From: an uncultured Roseburia sp.
GTDB lineage: Bacteria > Bacillota > Clostridia > Lachnospirales > Lachnospiraceae
Length of the DNA stretch: 64,000 nucleotides
Direction of reading: 5' to 3'
Assembly: GCA_947642555.1 (NCBI GenBank)
Contig: CANRSX010000020.1
Location: forward strand, 1-64,000
This document shows positions 43,452 through 52,642 of this stretch, piece by piece. Each line of letters begins with the position of its first letter. Position 1 is the first letter of the stretch. The notes under the pieces are model-generated. The model was not told where the DNA came from and did no database searches. It was given only the letters and a program-made list of their open reading frames with translations. Position numbers and translations under genes: made by a program.

Positions 43452-44414
43452 TTATTTCTGATTAAAGTGTACCGCGAAACCAGCAATTTCATCCTTCATA
43501 TAAGCCACGGTCAGCTCGCCCTTTGCATTGTATTTAAAGGAGCTCTCGTCAAAAGCAAAGCCGCGTTTCTCAAGGTGATAGATCGCACGGTCCAGGTAAT
43601 TGGTCTGGAAGCAGATATGGCCGTGCGTGCCGCGTCCCGGGATCTTCATCAGCTCAAGCATCGTACCGACAAACGTGGAGCTGTTGCCGTCGCGCACATC
43701 CGAGCCGAGCAGCGCCGCGAACTTCTCCGCAGCCGGAAGCGCAACGTCGCCGGTCTCTGTATTTAAACCGACATGCAGCAGTTTTATGCCGAGCATCGTG
43801 GAGACTGCCTCTTTTGTGAGCGCCGTGATGCCGTCCCAGTCCTTTGCCGCGATCATGTCCTTGTTCACCATCCAGGAACCGCCGCATGCGATGATCTTCT
43901 TAAAATCAAGATAACTGGTCAGATTCTTCGCATTGATACCGCCGGTCGGCATGAATTTCATCTTCGTGTAGGGCGCCGCCATGGATTTGATCATATTTAA
44001 GCCGCCTGCCGCCTCTGCCGGGAAAAATTTGACAACGTCAAGACCAAGCTCGATCGCGACCTCGACGTCGCTCGGATTCGAGCAGCCAGGGGTGATCGGG
44101 ATATTCTTCTCCACGCAGTATTTCACGACCTTCGGATTTAAGCCCGGGCTCACGATAAACTTCGCGCCTGCATTCACCGCGCGGTCCACCTGCTCCGTCG
44201 TCAGCACGGTGCCGGCCCCGACGAGCATCTCCGGAAACTGCTCCGACATGATGCGGATCGATTCCTCCGCCGCGTCCGTGCGGAACGTGACCTCCGCGCA
44301 GGGCAGCCCGCCGTCGCAGAGCGCCTTCGCCAGCGGTGCGGCATCCTCGACGTGGTCGAGCGCGATCACCGGGATAATGCCGATTTTCTGAAACTCTTCT
44401 AATACTTTGTTCAT
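43452..44414 (-). CDS. eda: KDPG/KHG aldolase fused to a VOC domain
   Basis: 320 residues. Residues 1-205 are a class I KDPG/KHG aldolase: GIIPVIALDHVEDA, GLPCAEVTFRTDAA, VGAGTVLT, Schiff-base Lys in VVKFFPAE near residue 130, PTGGIN near 160. It splits 2-keto-3-deoxy-6-phosphogluconate to pyruvate and glyceraldehyde-3-phosphate, the end of the uronate route started by UxuA. Residues 212-320 are a VOC/glyoxalase-like domain (LLHVGLNTE, GTHGHICFQT), an unusual C-terminal addition. ATG at 44414 with AAAGGAGAAG. Controlled by TTGACA-16-TATAAT and a palindrome upstream. Followed by the HIT gene. Confidence 0.9.
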   Translation of the reverse strand: MNKVLEEFQKIGIIPVIALDHVEDAAPLAKALCDGGLPCAEVTFRTDAAEESIRIMSEQFPEMLVGAGTVLTTEQVDRAVNAGAKFIVSPGLNPKVVKYCVEKNIPITPGCSNPSDVEVAIELGLDVVKFFPAEAAGGLNMIKSMAAPYTKMKFMPTGGINAKNLTSYLDFKKIIACGGSWMVNKDMIAAKDWDGITALTKEAVSTMLGIKLLHVGLNTETGDVALPAAEKFAALLGSDVRDGNSSTFVGTMLELMKIPGRGTHGHICFQTNYLDRAIYHLEKRGFAFDESSFKYNAKGELTVAYMKDEIAGFAVHFNQK

Positions 44415-44491
44415 AGCTCTTCTCCTTTACTTTCTTTTGCAGCGGAACCCCCATCTGTTTCCGTTGCGTGGATTAAAACACAGTTTCACAT

Positions 44492-44510
44492 TGCAAAACA
44501 ATGTTTCGCA
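44492..44510. promoter_or_regulatory. Candidate operator upstream of eda
   Basis: TGCAAAACAATGTTTCGCA, a 19-bp near-palindrome (TGCRAAA, five-base centre, TTTYGCA). It lies between the eda promoter and start, downstream of the -10, as for a repressor. GAAAC/TTTC content recalls KdgR/IclR-type sites, but the regulator is not known. Confidence 0.5.
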
Positions 44511-44525
44511 AAATGGTACAATGTT

Positions 44526-44553
44526 ATTATATCATTTCAGAGACGCTTGTCAA
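44526..44553 (-). promoter_or_regulatory. Promoter of eda
   Basis: Minus strand: TTGACA (44553-44548), 16-bp spacer, TATAAT (44531-44526). Confidence 0.75.
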
Positions 44554-44582
44554 CCGGATTCGTGATATTTTATCGCAAACCG

Positions 44583-44612
44583 GTTGCATGAAATCCATCG
44601 TTCCTGCTATAA
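44583..44612 (+). promoter_or_regulatory. Promoter of the HAD-nrnA pair
   Basis: TTGCAT (44583-44588), 18-bp spacer, TATAAT (44607-44612). Confidence 0.6.
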
Positions 44613-44651
44613 TGTGCGTTAGGAAAGGAAGAAGGAGGTTTATGGACTGTC

Positions 44652-45314
44652 ATGAAAAAGGGCATCATTTTTGATATGGACGGGACGCTGTGGGATTCCG
44701 CAGAAAATGTGGCGGTGTCCTGGAATCTTGTCCTGAAGGAATCCGGGCTGATCCAGAAAGAGCTGACAAAGACGGATATCCAGGGCGTGATGGGAAAGAC
44801 GATGGACGTCATCGGCGATCTCCTCTTCGGGGAGCTGGACAAAGAGACGCGCACGCAGCTGATGGATGTGTGCTGTAAACGTGAAAACGACTACCTGCGG
44901 GAGCATGGCGGAGAGCTCTACGAGGGGGTGGAGGAGGTCTTTGGCCGGCTCAGGGAAAGAGGGTATCACCTTCTGATTGTCAGCAACTGCCAGGCCGGGT
45001 ACATTGAGGCGTTTCTGGATTATTATAAACTGTGGGATTATATTGACGACACCCTCTGCTACGGGGATAATCTGCGGGGAAAAGGAGAGAATATCCGTAT
45101 CGCCGCGGAGCGAAACGGGCTGGACGCGGCGGTATATGTGGGGGACATCCAGGGGGATTATGACGCGAGCACGCAGGCGGGCGTCGGGTTCCTTCATGCA
45201 GCGTATGGCTTTGGGACGATCCGGCAGGAGGTTCCTGCCATCGGAAGCCTCATGGAGCTTGCGGAGTACGATGTGGACGCCTGTATGAGACGTATGGGAC
45301 CGTCCGGGGTGTGA
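44652..45314 (+). CDS. HAD-family hydrolase (phosphoglycolate phosphatase-like)
   Basis: 220-residue HAD phosphatase with DMDGTLWDS (motif I, residues 8-16), helical cap 17-90, LIVSNCQ (motif II), Lys in RGKGENI (motif III) and VGDIQGDYDA (motif IV). Close to the Gph/beta-phosphoglucomutase subgroup; the substrate is not determined. ATG at 44652; GGAGG is about 13 bp away, and another ATG at 44642 is out of frame. Thirty bases before the DHH phosphoesterase gene. Confidence 0.88.
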   Translation: MKKGIIFDMDGTLWDSAENVAVSWNLVLKESGLIQKELTKTDIQGVMGKTMDVIGDLLFGELDKETRTQLMDVCCKRENDYLREHGGELYEGVEEVFGRLRERGYHLLIVSNCQAGYIEAFLDYYKLWDYIDDTLCYGDNLRGKGENIRIAAERNGLDAAVYVGDIQGDYDASTQAGVGFLHAAYGFGTIRQEVPAIGSLMELAEYDVDACMRRMGPSGV

Positions 45315-45344
45315 GAAAAAAGGGCAGGAGAGGAGAACAGGAAC

Positions 45345-46352
45345 ATGACAAGATTAGATGAACTGCAGAAGGTGATCAGCAGGGAACACGTTTACATTCA
45401 GACACACAATTTCCCGGATCCGGACGCGATCGCCAGCGCATACGGGCTGCAGCGCCTGTTAGAACAGCGCGGCATCCGCTCGTCGATCTGCTACCGGGGA
45501 AAGATTGACCGCTACAGCACGCAGAAGCTGCGGGAGATCATGGGGATCCGGCTTTTTGACACGGATGAGATGGCGTCCGAAATCACGGATGAGGACGAGG
45601 TGATCCTTGTGGACGCGCAGCGCGGCAATTCCAATATCGCCATGATCCCGGGGAAGGTGATTGCCTGTATTGACCATCACCCGGACAACGATCACTGCGA
45701 GTACCCGTTTGAGGATATCCGGTCCCAGATCGGGGCCTGCGCGTCCATGATCGGCGAATATTTTATGGAAAATGAGGTGCCGGTGGATGAAAAGATCGCG
45801 ACCTCGCTGACCTTCGGCATCCGGATTGACACCAGCAATCTTTCCAGGGGAGTCTCAAAGCTCGATCTTGAGATCGTGTATAAAATTTTTGATCTGTGCG
45901 ACTATGGAACCATCCACATGCTGGAAAACAGCAACCTCTGCTTCGACGATCTGATCGGCTATGCGGAGGCCATCTCGAGCATCGAGGTCTACGATGACGT
46001 CAGCTTTGCCGATTCGGGGCGGGATTGCCCGGTGATCTCGAGCATCTCGGATTTTATGCTGGCGCTCAAAGAGGTTGTGTTTTCCGTGGTGTACGGAAGA
46101 AAGGAAAACGGCATCAACCTGTCGGTGCGCAGCGAGAGGGCGGATCTGCACGCCGGAAAGATCGTGGACGAGGCGCTTGACGGGATCGGAAGCGGGGGCG
46201 GACATGCGTCCATGGCGGGCGGCTTTATCCCGTTTACGGGGAGCGAGCGCGAGGAGGCGGTTCTTTTGGACGAGGTCAAGGAACGCTTTATGTCCGTGCT
46301 GGGGGTGAAGCGCGAAACGGGGACAGCGGCAGCGCCGCAAAAACAGCCTTGA
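45345..46352 (+). CDS. nrnA: DHH-family phosphoesterase (NrnA-like oligoribonuclease/pAp phosphatase)
   Basis: 335 residues. DHH domain with HNFPDPDAIASAYGL near residue 22, VDAQRGN and IDHHPDND near residue 110 (metal ligands), and DHHA1 domain with GGGHASMAGGF near residue 283. NrnA-type enzymes degrade short oligoribonucleotides, linear c-di-nucleotide products and 3'-phosphoadenosine 5'-phosphate. ATG at 45345 with GGAGAGGAG. The stop codon lies within the -35 hexamer of the ileS promoter. Confidence 0.85.
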   Translation: MTRLDELQKVISREHVYIQTHNFPDPDAIASAYGLQRLLEQRGIRSSICYRGKIDRYSTQKLREIMGIRLFDTDEMASEITDEDEVILVDAQRGNSNIAMIPGKVIACIDHHPDNDHCEYPFEDIRSQIGACASMIGEYFMENEVPVDEKIATSLTFGIRIDTSNLSRGVSKLDLEIVYKIFDLCDYGTIHMLENSNLCFDDLIGYAEAISSIEVYDDVSFADSGRDCPVISSISDFMLALKEVVFSVVYGRKENGINLSVRSERADLHAGKIVDEALDGIGSGGGHASMAGGFIPFTGSEREEAVLLDEVKERFMSVLGVKRETGTAAAPQKQP

Positions 46353-46377
46353 CAACCACTATAGATGAAGCTATACT
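46349..46377 (+). promoter_or_regulatory. sigma-A promoter of the T-box-ileS transcript
   Basis: TTGACA (46349-46354), 17-bp spacer, TATACT (46372-46377); overlaps the nrnA stop codon. Confidence 0.85.
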
Positions 46378-46414
46378 ATCAGCAGACAAAGAGGGCAGGA
46401 TTTCCTGCCATGCA

Positions 46415-46690
46415 AAGACGATGACGAAGACAGTAGCCCGCAGGGGAAAGGGACAGAGAGCCGGGGCAGGTGGAAGCCGGCACGAGTAGCCTGAGGGGGA
46501 AGATCACTTCCAAGTCGCAGCCCGAAATGCGGCGGATTACCGCAGAGCCGGTGACAATGGATTCCGGTGCAGAGTAGGAGCTGACGTATTTCCTACGTTA
46601 CAGGGAACGTGTATCATGGGTACATTTGTAATTAGGTGGTGAACGATGAGACTTTCGTCCTATTTACAGGACGGGAGCTCATCTTTTTTT
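46415..46690 (+). ncRNA. T-box leader of ileS
   Basis: tRNA-sensing leader. Stem I begins near 46415 with the GACAGAGAGCC-type region; the specifier triplet ATC (46503-46505, isoleucine) lies in AAGATCACTTCC. The T-box AGGTGGTGAAC (46634-46644) contains TGGT to pair with the tRNA ACCA end. A terminator follows: GATGAG...CTCATC (46645-46683) with seven T (46684-46690). Uncharged tRNA-Ile should favour the antiterminator and allow ileS expression. Boundaries at the 5' side are approximate. Confidence 0.92.
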
Positions 46691-46764
46691 CTGATGAAAG
46701 TTCAGCCAGACCTGAGGGCTTTCATCACGACAGCGCACACCACCGCACGGACAGGAGGTTTTGG

Positions 46765-49700
46765 ATGTATAACAAGGTTGACACAAATCTGAATTTTGTG
46801 GACAGGGAAAAGCAGGTGGAGCAGTTTTGGAAGGAGCATGACATCTTCCGGAAAAGTATGGAGAACCGCAAAGAGGGCGAGACCTACACGTTTTATGACG
46901 GGCCGCCGACCGCGAACGGCAAGCCGCATATCGGCCATGTGCTCACGCGCGTGATCAAGGATATGATTCCGCGCTATCAGACGATGAAGGGGAAGTATGT
47001 GCCCCGCAAGGCTGGCTGGGATACCCACGGGCTTCCGGTGGAGCTTGAGGTGGAAAAAAAGCTTGGGCTAAACGGCAAGGACCAGATCGAGGAATACGGC
47101 ATGGAGCCGTTTATTAAGCAGTGTAAGGAATCCGTGTGGAAGTACAAGGGCATGTGGGAGGATTTCTCCGGCACGGTCGGATTCTGGGCGGACATGGACG
47201 ATCCGTATGTGACCTACGACGACAATTTTATCGAGTCCGAGTGGTGGGCGCTTAAGGAGATCTGGGACAGGAAGCTGTTATACAAGGGCTTTAAGATCGT
47301 CCCGTACTGCCCGCGCTGCGGTACGCCGCTCTCGAGCCAGGAGGTGGCGCAGGGGTATAAGACCGTAAAAGAGCGCTCCGCCATCGTGCGTTTCAAAGTG
47401 AAGGGGGAGGACGCATACTTCCTCGCCTGGACGACAACGCCCTGGACGCTTCCGTCAAATGTCGCGCTCTGCGTAAACCCGGACGAGACCTACTGTAAGG
47501 TAAAGGCAGCGGACGGCTATACCTATTATATGGCGGAGGCTCTGCTGGATACCGTACTCGGAAAAGCTGTGGGAGTGGAAGCTGCCGGGAAGAAAGGTCA
47601 CGGGGAGAAGGAAGCGGATACCGCAGATCAGGCGGGAGAGGCGGCAGGGCAGACGCCGGCGTACGAGATCCTGGAGACATACAGGGGAACGGATCTTGAG
47701 CACAGAGAATACGAGCCACTTTTTGATTTTGCGGACGAGATCATCGCAAGACAGCACAAAAAGGGCCATTATATCACCTGCGACCATTACGTCACGATGA
47801 CGGACGGTACCGGTATCGTCCACATCGCGCCTGCGTTCGGTGAGGACGATGCGAATGTCGGGAGAAAATACGACCTGCCGTTTGTACAGCTCGTGGACGG
47901 CAAGGGGGAGATGACGGCGGAGACCACCTGGGCGGGCGTGTTTGTGAAAAAGGCGGACCCGATGATCTTAACGGATCTGGAGAAAAGAGGGCTTCTCTTT
48001 GACGCGCCGAAGTTTGAGCACGATTACCCGCATTGCTGGCGCTGTGATACGCCGCTCATCTACTATGCGCGCGAGTCCTGGTTCATCAAAATGACCGAGG
48101 TGAAGGATGAGCTGATCCGCAACAACAACACGGTCAACTGGATCCCGGAGTCCATCGGGAAAGGGCGGTTCGGCGACTGGCTGGAAAATATCCAGGACTG
48201 GGGCATCTCGAGGAACCGTTACTGGGGCACGCCCCTTAATATCTGGGAATGCGAGGGCTGCGGCCGTCAGGAATCCATCGGGGGAAGGGAGGAGCTGGCG
48301 AAGCGTACCGGGAACCCGGAGGACACGAAGGTGGAGCTGCACCGCCCCTACATCGACGAGGTGACCTTCACCTGCCCGGACTGCGGGAAGACGATGCGCC
48401 GCGTGCCGGAGGTGATCGACTGCTGGTTTGATTCCGGCGCGATGCCGTTTGCGCAGCACCACTATCCGTTTGAAAATAAAGACCTGTTTGAGCAGCAGTT
48501 CCCGGCGCAGTTTATCTCCGAGGCGGTCGACCAGACGAGAGGCTGGTTTTATTCCCTGATGGCGGAATCGACGCTGCTGTTCCACAAATCGCCGTATGAG
48601 AACGTCATCGTGCTGGGACACGTGCAGGATGAGAACGGCCAGAAGATGAGCAAGTCGAAAGGAAACGCCGTCGACCCGTTTGAGGCGTTAGAGCAGTACG
48701 GCGCGGACGCGATCCGCTGGTATTTTTACATCAACAGCGCGCCCTGGCTGCCGAACCGGTTCCACGGAAAGGCCGTGCAGGAGGGACAGCGCAAGTTTAT
48801 GGGCACGCTCTGGAACACCTACGCGTTTTTCGTGCTCTACGCGAATATCGACGGCTTTGACGCGACGAAGTACACGCTTGACTATGAGAAGCTTTCCGTG
48901 ATGGATAAATGGCTGCTGTCGCGGCTAAATACCGTGATCCGCGAGGTGGACGGACACCTGGGAGGCTACCGGATCCCGGAGGCGGCGAGAGCGCTCGACG
49001 ATTTTGTGGACGACATGAGCAACTGGTATGTCAGAAGAAGCCGGGAGCGTTTCTGGGCGAAGGGCATGGAGCAGGATAAGATCAACGCCTACATGACGCT
49101 GTATACGGCGCTGGTGACGATCTGTAAATGCGCGGCTCCGATGATCCCGTTTATGACCGAGGAGATCTATCAGAACCTGGTGTGCTCCGTGGACAAAAAT
49201 GCGCCGGAGAGCATTCACCTGTGCGATTTCCCGGAGGCGGACGAGATGTTTGTCGATAAGGATCTGGAAGCGGCCATGAAGGAGGTCTTAAAGATCGTGG
49301 TGATGGGCCGTGCGTGCCGCAATGCCGCGAATATCAAGAACCGTCAGCCGATCGGCACGATGTTTGTAAAAGCGCCGGAGGTGCTCGGGGAATATTATAC
49401 GGAGATCATTGCGGATGAGCTGAATGTAAAGCAGGTGCGTTTCACGGAGGATGTGAGCGCCTACACGAGCTACACCTTCAAGCCGCAGCTTCGGACCGTG
49501 GGACCGAAATACGGGAAATATTTAAAGCAGATCCAGCAGAGCTTATCGGAGCTTGACGGCAACGCGGCGATGGCGCAGCTGAAGGCGGACGGCGTGCTGG
49601 TGCTCTCAGAGATCAGCGATGAGATCCGTCTCGCCGAGGAGGATCTGCTGATCACCATGACGCAGATGGAGGGCTATGTGACCGAGGGGGACAACACCGT

Positions 49701-50016
49701 GACCGTCGTCCTTGACACGAATCTCACGCCGGAGCTGATCGAGGAAGGCTTTGTGCGGGAGCTTACAAGCAAATTACAGACCATGCGCAAGGAAGCCGGC
49801 TTTGAGGTCATGGACCAGATCCACGTCTTCTATGAGGCGGATGAAAAAGTGGCTGGTATTTTTGCCGCACATGGTGATATAATCAGAAAAGAGGTGCTCG
49901 CGCTGGATCTTACCGCTGCGCTGCCGGAAAACGACGCGGCGGATACGGGCATTTATCAGAAGGAATGGAATATCAACGGGGAACAGGTACGACTGGGAGT
50001 AAAAAAGGAGGGATAA
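46765..50016 (+). CDS. ileS: Isoleucyl-tRNA synthetase (large, type 2-like)
   Basis: Class I synthetase charging tRNA-Ile, 1083 residues. HIGH motif as PHIGH near residue 51, KMSKS near residue 629, and editing (CP1) domain about 190-390, with a lysine/glutamate-rich linker around residues 274-290 not seen in all homologues. Length and the FYDGPPTANGKPHIGH start fit the eukaryote-like type 2 IleRS, which in other bacteria gives mupirocin insensitivity. ATG at 46765 with ACAGGAGG; in-frame starts upstream lie in the T-box terminator. The T-box regulates it. Four bases separate it from the phosphorylase gene. Confidence 0.97.
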   Translation: MYNKVDTNLNFVDREKQVEQFWKEHDIFRKSMENRKEGETYTFYDGPPTANGKPHIGHVLTRVIKDMIPRYQTMKGKYVPRKAGWDTHGLPVELEVEKKLGLNGKDQIEEYGMEPFIKQCKESVWKYKGMWEDFSGTVGFWADMDDPYVTYDDNFIESEWWALKEIWDRKLLYKGFKIVPYCPRCGTPLSSQEVAQGYKTVKERSAIVRFKVKGEDAYFLAWTTTPWTLPSNVALCVNPDETYCKVKAADGYTYYMAEALLDTVLGKAVGVEAAGKKGHGEKEADTADQAGEAAGQTPAYEILETYRGTDLEHREYEPLFDFADEIIARQHKKGHYITCDHYVTMTDGTGIVHIAPAFGEDDANVGRKYDLPFVQLVDGKGEMTAETTWAGVFVKKADPMILTDLEKRGLLFDAPKFEHDYPHCWRCDTPLIYYARESWFIKMTEVKDELIRNNNTVNWIPESIGKGRFGDWLENIQDWGISRNRYWGTPLNIWECEGCGRQESIGGREELAKRTGNPEDTKVELHRPYIDEVTFTCPDCGKTMRRVPEVIDCWFDSGAMPFAQHHYPFENKDLFEQQFPAQFISEAVDQTRGWFYSLMAESTLLFHKSPYENVIVLGHVQDENGQKMSKSKGNAVDPFEALEQYGADAIRWYFYINSAPWLPNRFHGKAVQEGQRKFMGTLWNTYAFFVLYANIDGFDATKYTLDYEKLSVMDKWLLSRLNTVIREVDGHLGGYRIPEAARALDDFVDDMSNWYVRRSRERFWAKGMEQDKINAYMTLYTALVTICKCAAPMIPFMTEEIYQNLVCSVDKNAPESIHLCDFPEADEMFVDKDLEAAMKEVLKIVVMGRACRNAANIKNRQPIGTMFVKAPEVLGEYYTEIIADELNVKQVRFTEDVSAYTSYTFKPQLRTVGPKYGKYLKQIQQSLSELDGNAAMAQLKADGVLVLSEISDEIRLAEEDLLITMTQMEGYVTEGDNTVTVVLDTNLTPELIEEGFVRELTSKLQTMRKEAGFEVMDQIHVFYEADEKVAGIFAAHGDIIRKEVLALDLTAALPENDAADTGIYQKEWNINGEQVRLGVKKEG

Positions 50017-50020
50017 ACCA

Positions 50021-52492
50021 GTGAATGCAAAGCTTTTTGACAAGAAGGCATTTATTCATGAGGTGCGCGACAACGTAAAGAATCTGTATCGGAAGACACT
50101 GGACGAGGCAAGCCAGCAGGAGATTTTTCAGGCGGTGTCCTATACGGTAAAGGACGGGATCATCGACCGGTGGCTGGCCACGCACAAGGCATTTGACGAG
50201 CAGGATCCGAAGATCGTTTACTATATGTCCATGGAGTTTCTGATGGGCCGTGCGCTCGGCAACAATCTGATCAACTTAAAGTGTTATAAGGAAGTGCGGG
50301 AGGCGCTTGAGGAGATCGGCTTAAACCTGGACGTGATCGAGGATCAGGAGCGCGATCCGGCGCTCGGAAACGGCGGTCTGGGGCGTCTTGCGGCCTGCTT
50401 TATGGAGTCTCTGGCCACCCTCGGCTACGCGGCCTACGGCTGCGGGATCCGTTACCGCTACGGTCTGTTCAAGCAGAAGATTGAAGACGGCTTTCAGGTG
50501 GAGGCGCCGGACAACTGGTTAAAGGACGGCTATCCCTTTGAGCTGCGCCGGCCGGAGTACACCTACGAGGTAAAATTCGGCGGCTATGTCCGTGCGGTGA
50601 ACTGTGAGGACGGCAAGACCCGCTTTATTCAGGAGGGGTATCAGTCGGTGCTCGCGGTTCCGTACGATATGCCGATCGTCGGCTACGGCAATAATATGGT
50701 AAATACCCTGATGATTTGGGACGCGGAGGCGATCGAGGCCTTTGAGCTTGATTCCTTTGACAAGGGGGATTACCGCAAGGCGGTGGAGCAGGAGAACCTC
50801 GCGAAAAACCTGGTGGAGGTGCTCTACCCGAATGACAATCATGTGGCGGGCAAGGAGCTGCGCTTAAAACAGCAGTATTTCTTTGTGTCGGCGAGCGTGC
50901 AGCGCGCCCTCGCGCGGTATAAGAAGAACCACAGTGATATTCACGGGCTGCCGGAGAAGGTGGCGTTCCATTTAAATGACACGCATCCCACCGTCGCGGT
51001 GGCGGAGCTGATGCGCATTCTCTTAGACGAGGAGGATCTCGGCTGGGAGGAGGCGTGGGATATCACCTGCCGTACCTGTGCGTACACAAACCACACCCTC
51101 ATGGCGGAGGCCCTTGAGAAGTGGCCGATCGAGATCTTCTCCCGGCTGCTTCCGAGAATCTATCAGATTATAGAGGAGATCAACCGCCGGTTCCTCTTAC
51201 AGATCCAGGCGAGCTTTCCGGGGGACAATAGCAGGATTGCGCGCATGTCGATCGTCTACGACGGACAGGTGAAGATGGCGCATCTGGCGGTTGCTGCCGG
51301 GCATTCCGTGAACGGCGTGGCCGCGCTGCACACAGAGATTTTAAAGAATGAGCAGCTGCATGACTTTTACCAGATGTACCCGCAGAAGTTTAATAATAAG
51401 ACGAACGGCATCACGCAGCGCCGCTTCCTCTTACACGGCAACCCGCTTCTCGCGGAATGGGTGACCGAGCACATCGGCGACGACTGGATCACGAACCTCG
51501 CGCACATTGAGAAGCTGGCGATCTATGCCGACGACATGAAGGCACAGCAGGAATTCATGAATATCAAGTACCGCAACAAGGTGCGCCTGGCGAAGTACAT
51601 CAAGGAGCACAACGGCATCGACGTGGATCCGCGGTCGATCTTTGACGTGCAGGTCAAGCGGCTGCATGAGTACAAGCGCCAGCTGCTCAATATCCTGCAT
51701 GTGATGTATCTGTACAATCAGTTAAAAGAGAATCCGTCGATGGAATTTGTGCCGCGGACCTTTATCTTCGGCGCGAAGGCAGCGGCCGGTTATAAGACCG
51801 CAAAACAGACGATCAAGCTGATCAACAGCGTGGCCGATGTGGTCAACAACGACCGGAGCATTGACGGCAGGATTAAGGTCGTCTTTATCGAGGATTACCG
51901 TGTCTCGAACGCGGAGATCATCTTCGCGGCGGCGGACGTCAGCGAGCAGATCTCGACGGCGAGCAAGGAGGCGTCCGGAACCGGTAATATGAAATTTATG
52001 TTAAACGGCGCGCTGACGATCGGCACCATGGACGGAGCGAACGTGGAGATGGCGGAAGAAGTGGGTATGGACAATATCTTCATCTTCGGCATGAGCTCGG
52101 ACGAGGTGATCGAGCACGAGCACAAGCGGGATTATGACCCCATGCAGATTTTCAACAGTGACGGCGATATCCGCAAGGTGCTGATGCAGATGGTGAACGG
52201 CTTTTATTCTCCGAAGGATCCGGAGCTGTTCCGCGAGCTTTACAATTCACTGTTAAATACGCGCAGTACGCGCTACGCGGACACGTACTTCAGTCTGAAG
52301 GATTTCCGCGCATACGCAGAGGCGCAGAAGCGTGTGGAGGCGTATTACCTGGATGAGGCCGCATGGGCGAGGAGCGCGATCTTAAATGTCGCGCATTCCG
52401 GGAAGTTCTCATCTGACCGGACGATTCAGGAGTATGTGGACGATATCTGGCATCTGGATAAGATCGAGGTGCGTTTACCGGAAGAGGAATAA
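50021..52492 (+). CDS. glgP: Glycogen/alpha-glucan phosphorylase (copy 2)
   Basis: 823-residue GT35 phosphorylase of normal length. N-terminal Glu/Arg-rich regulatory part, [13 protein letters not shown] near residue 110, HLNDTHPTVAVAELMR near residue 319, and the PLP-lysine motif [16 protein letters not shown] near residue 648. GTG start at 50021 with AAGGAGGG, directly after ileS (4 bp), so partly co-transcribed. It differs from the 751-residue copy at 19460 and may act on another glucan or in another growth phase. Followed by a GC-rich hairpin. Confidence 0.97.
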   Translation: MNAKLFDKKAFIHEVRDNVKNLYRKTLDEASQQEIFQAVSYTVKDGIIDRWLATHKAFDEQDPKIVYYMSMEFLMGRALGNNLINLKCYKEVREALEEIGLNLDVIEDQERDPALGNGGLGRLAACFMESLATLGYAAYGCGIRYRYGLFKQKIEDGFQVEAPDNWLKDGYPFELRRPEYTYEVKFGGYVRAVNCEDGKTRFIQEGYQSVLAVPYDMPIVGYGNNMVNTLMIWDAEAIEAFELDSFDKGDYRKAVEQENLAKNLVEVLYPNDNHVAGKELRLKQQYFFVSASVQRALARYKKNHSDIHGLPEKVAFHLNDTHPTVAVAELMRILLDEEDLGWEEAWDITCRTCAYTNHTLMAEALEKWPIEIFSRLLPRIYQIIEEINRRFLLQIQASFPGDNSRIARMSIVYDGQVKMAHLAVAAGHSVNGVAALHTEILKNEQLHDFYQMYPQKFNNKTNGITQRRFLLHGNPLLAEWVTEHIGDDWITNLAHIEKLAIYADDMKAQQEFMNIKYRNKVRLAKYIKEHNGIDVDPRSIFDVQVKRLHEYKRQLLNILHVMYLYNQLKENPSMEFVPRTFIFGAKAAAGYKTAKQTIKLINSVADVVNNDRSIDGRIKVVFIEDYRVSNAEIIFAAADVSEQISTASKEASGTGNMKFMLNGALTIGTMDGANVEMAEEVGMDNIFIFGMSSDEVIEHEHKRDYDPMQIFNSDGDIRKVLMQMVNGFYSPKDPELFRELYNSLLNTRSTRYADTYFSLKDFRAYAEAQKRVEAYYLDEAAWARSAILNVAHSGKFSSDRTIQEYVDDIWHLDKIEVRLPEEE

Positions 52493-52500
52493 AAAATACG

Positions 52501-52534
52501 GGGGGAGACAGCGGCTCTGGCGGCGGTCTCCCCC
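52501..52534 (+). terminator. Hairpin after glgP copy 2
   Basis: GGGGGAGAC and GTCTCCCCC form a 9-bp stem; no T run follows, so termination is uncertain. Confidence 0.5.
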
Positions 52535-52583
52535 TGCGGCGTTTGTAATAGATAAAATTACTTCGTTTCCTGAAAAAACTATT

Positions 52584-52611
52584 TTGCTTCCGGGCCACTC
52601 TATGTTAAAAT
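52584..52611 (+). promoter_or_regulatory. Possible promoter of the DUF342 gene
   Basis: TTGCTT (52584-52589), 16-bp spacer, TAAAAT (52606-52611). Confidence 0.45.
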
Positions 52612-52642
52612 AAAGATATCAATGTGAAGGGGACGGGGAGTC

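Noticed and set aside
46690-46730. GTTCAGCC in the ileS leader as a third copy of the palindromic element
   Set aside because: Only nine bases match and the complementary terminal repeat is absent.
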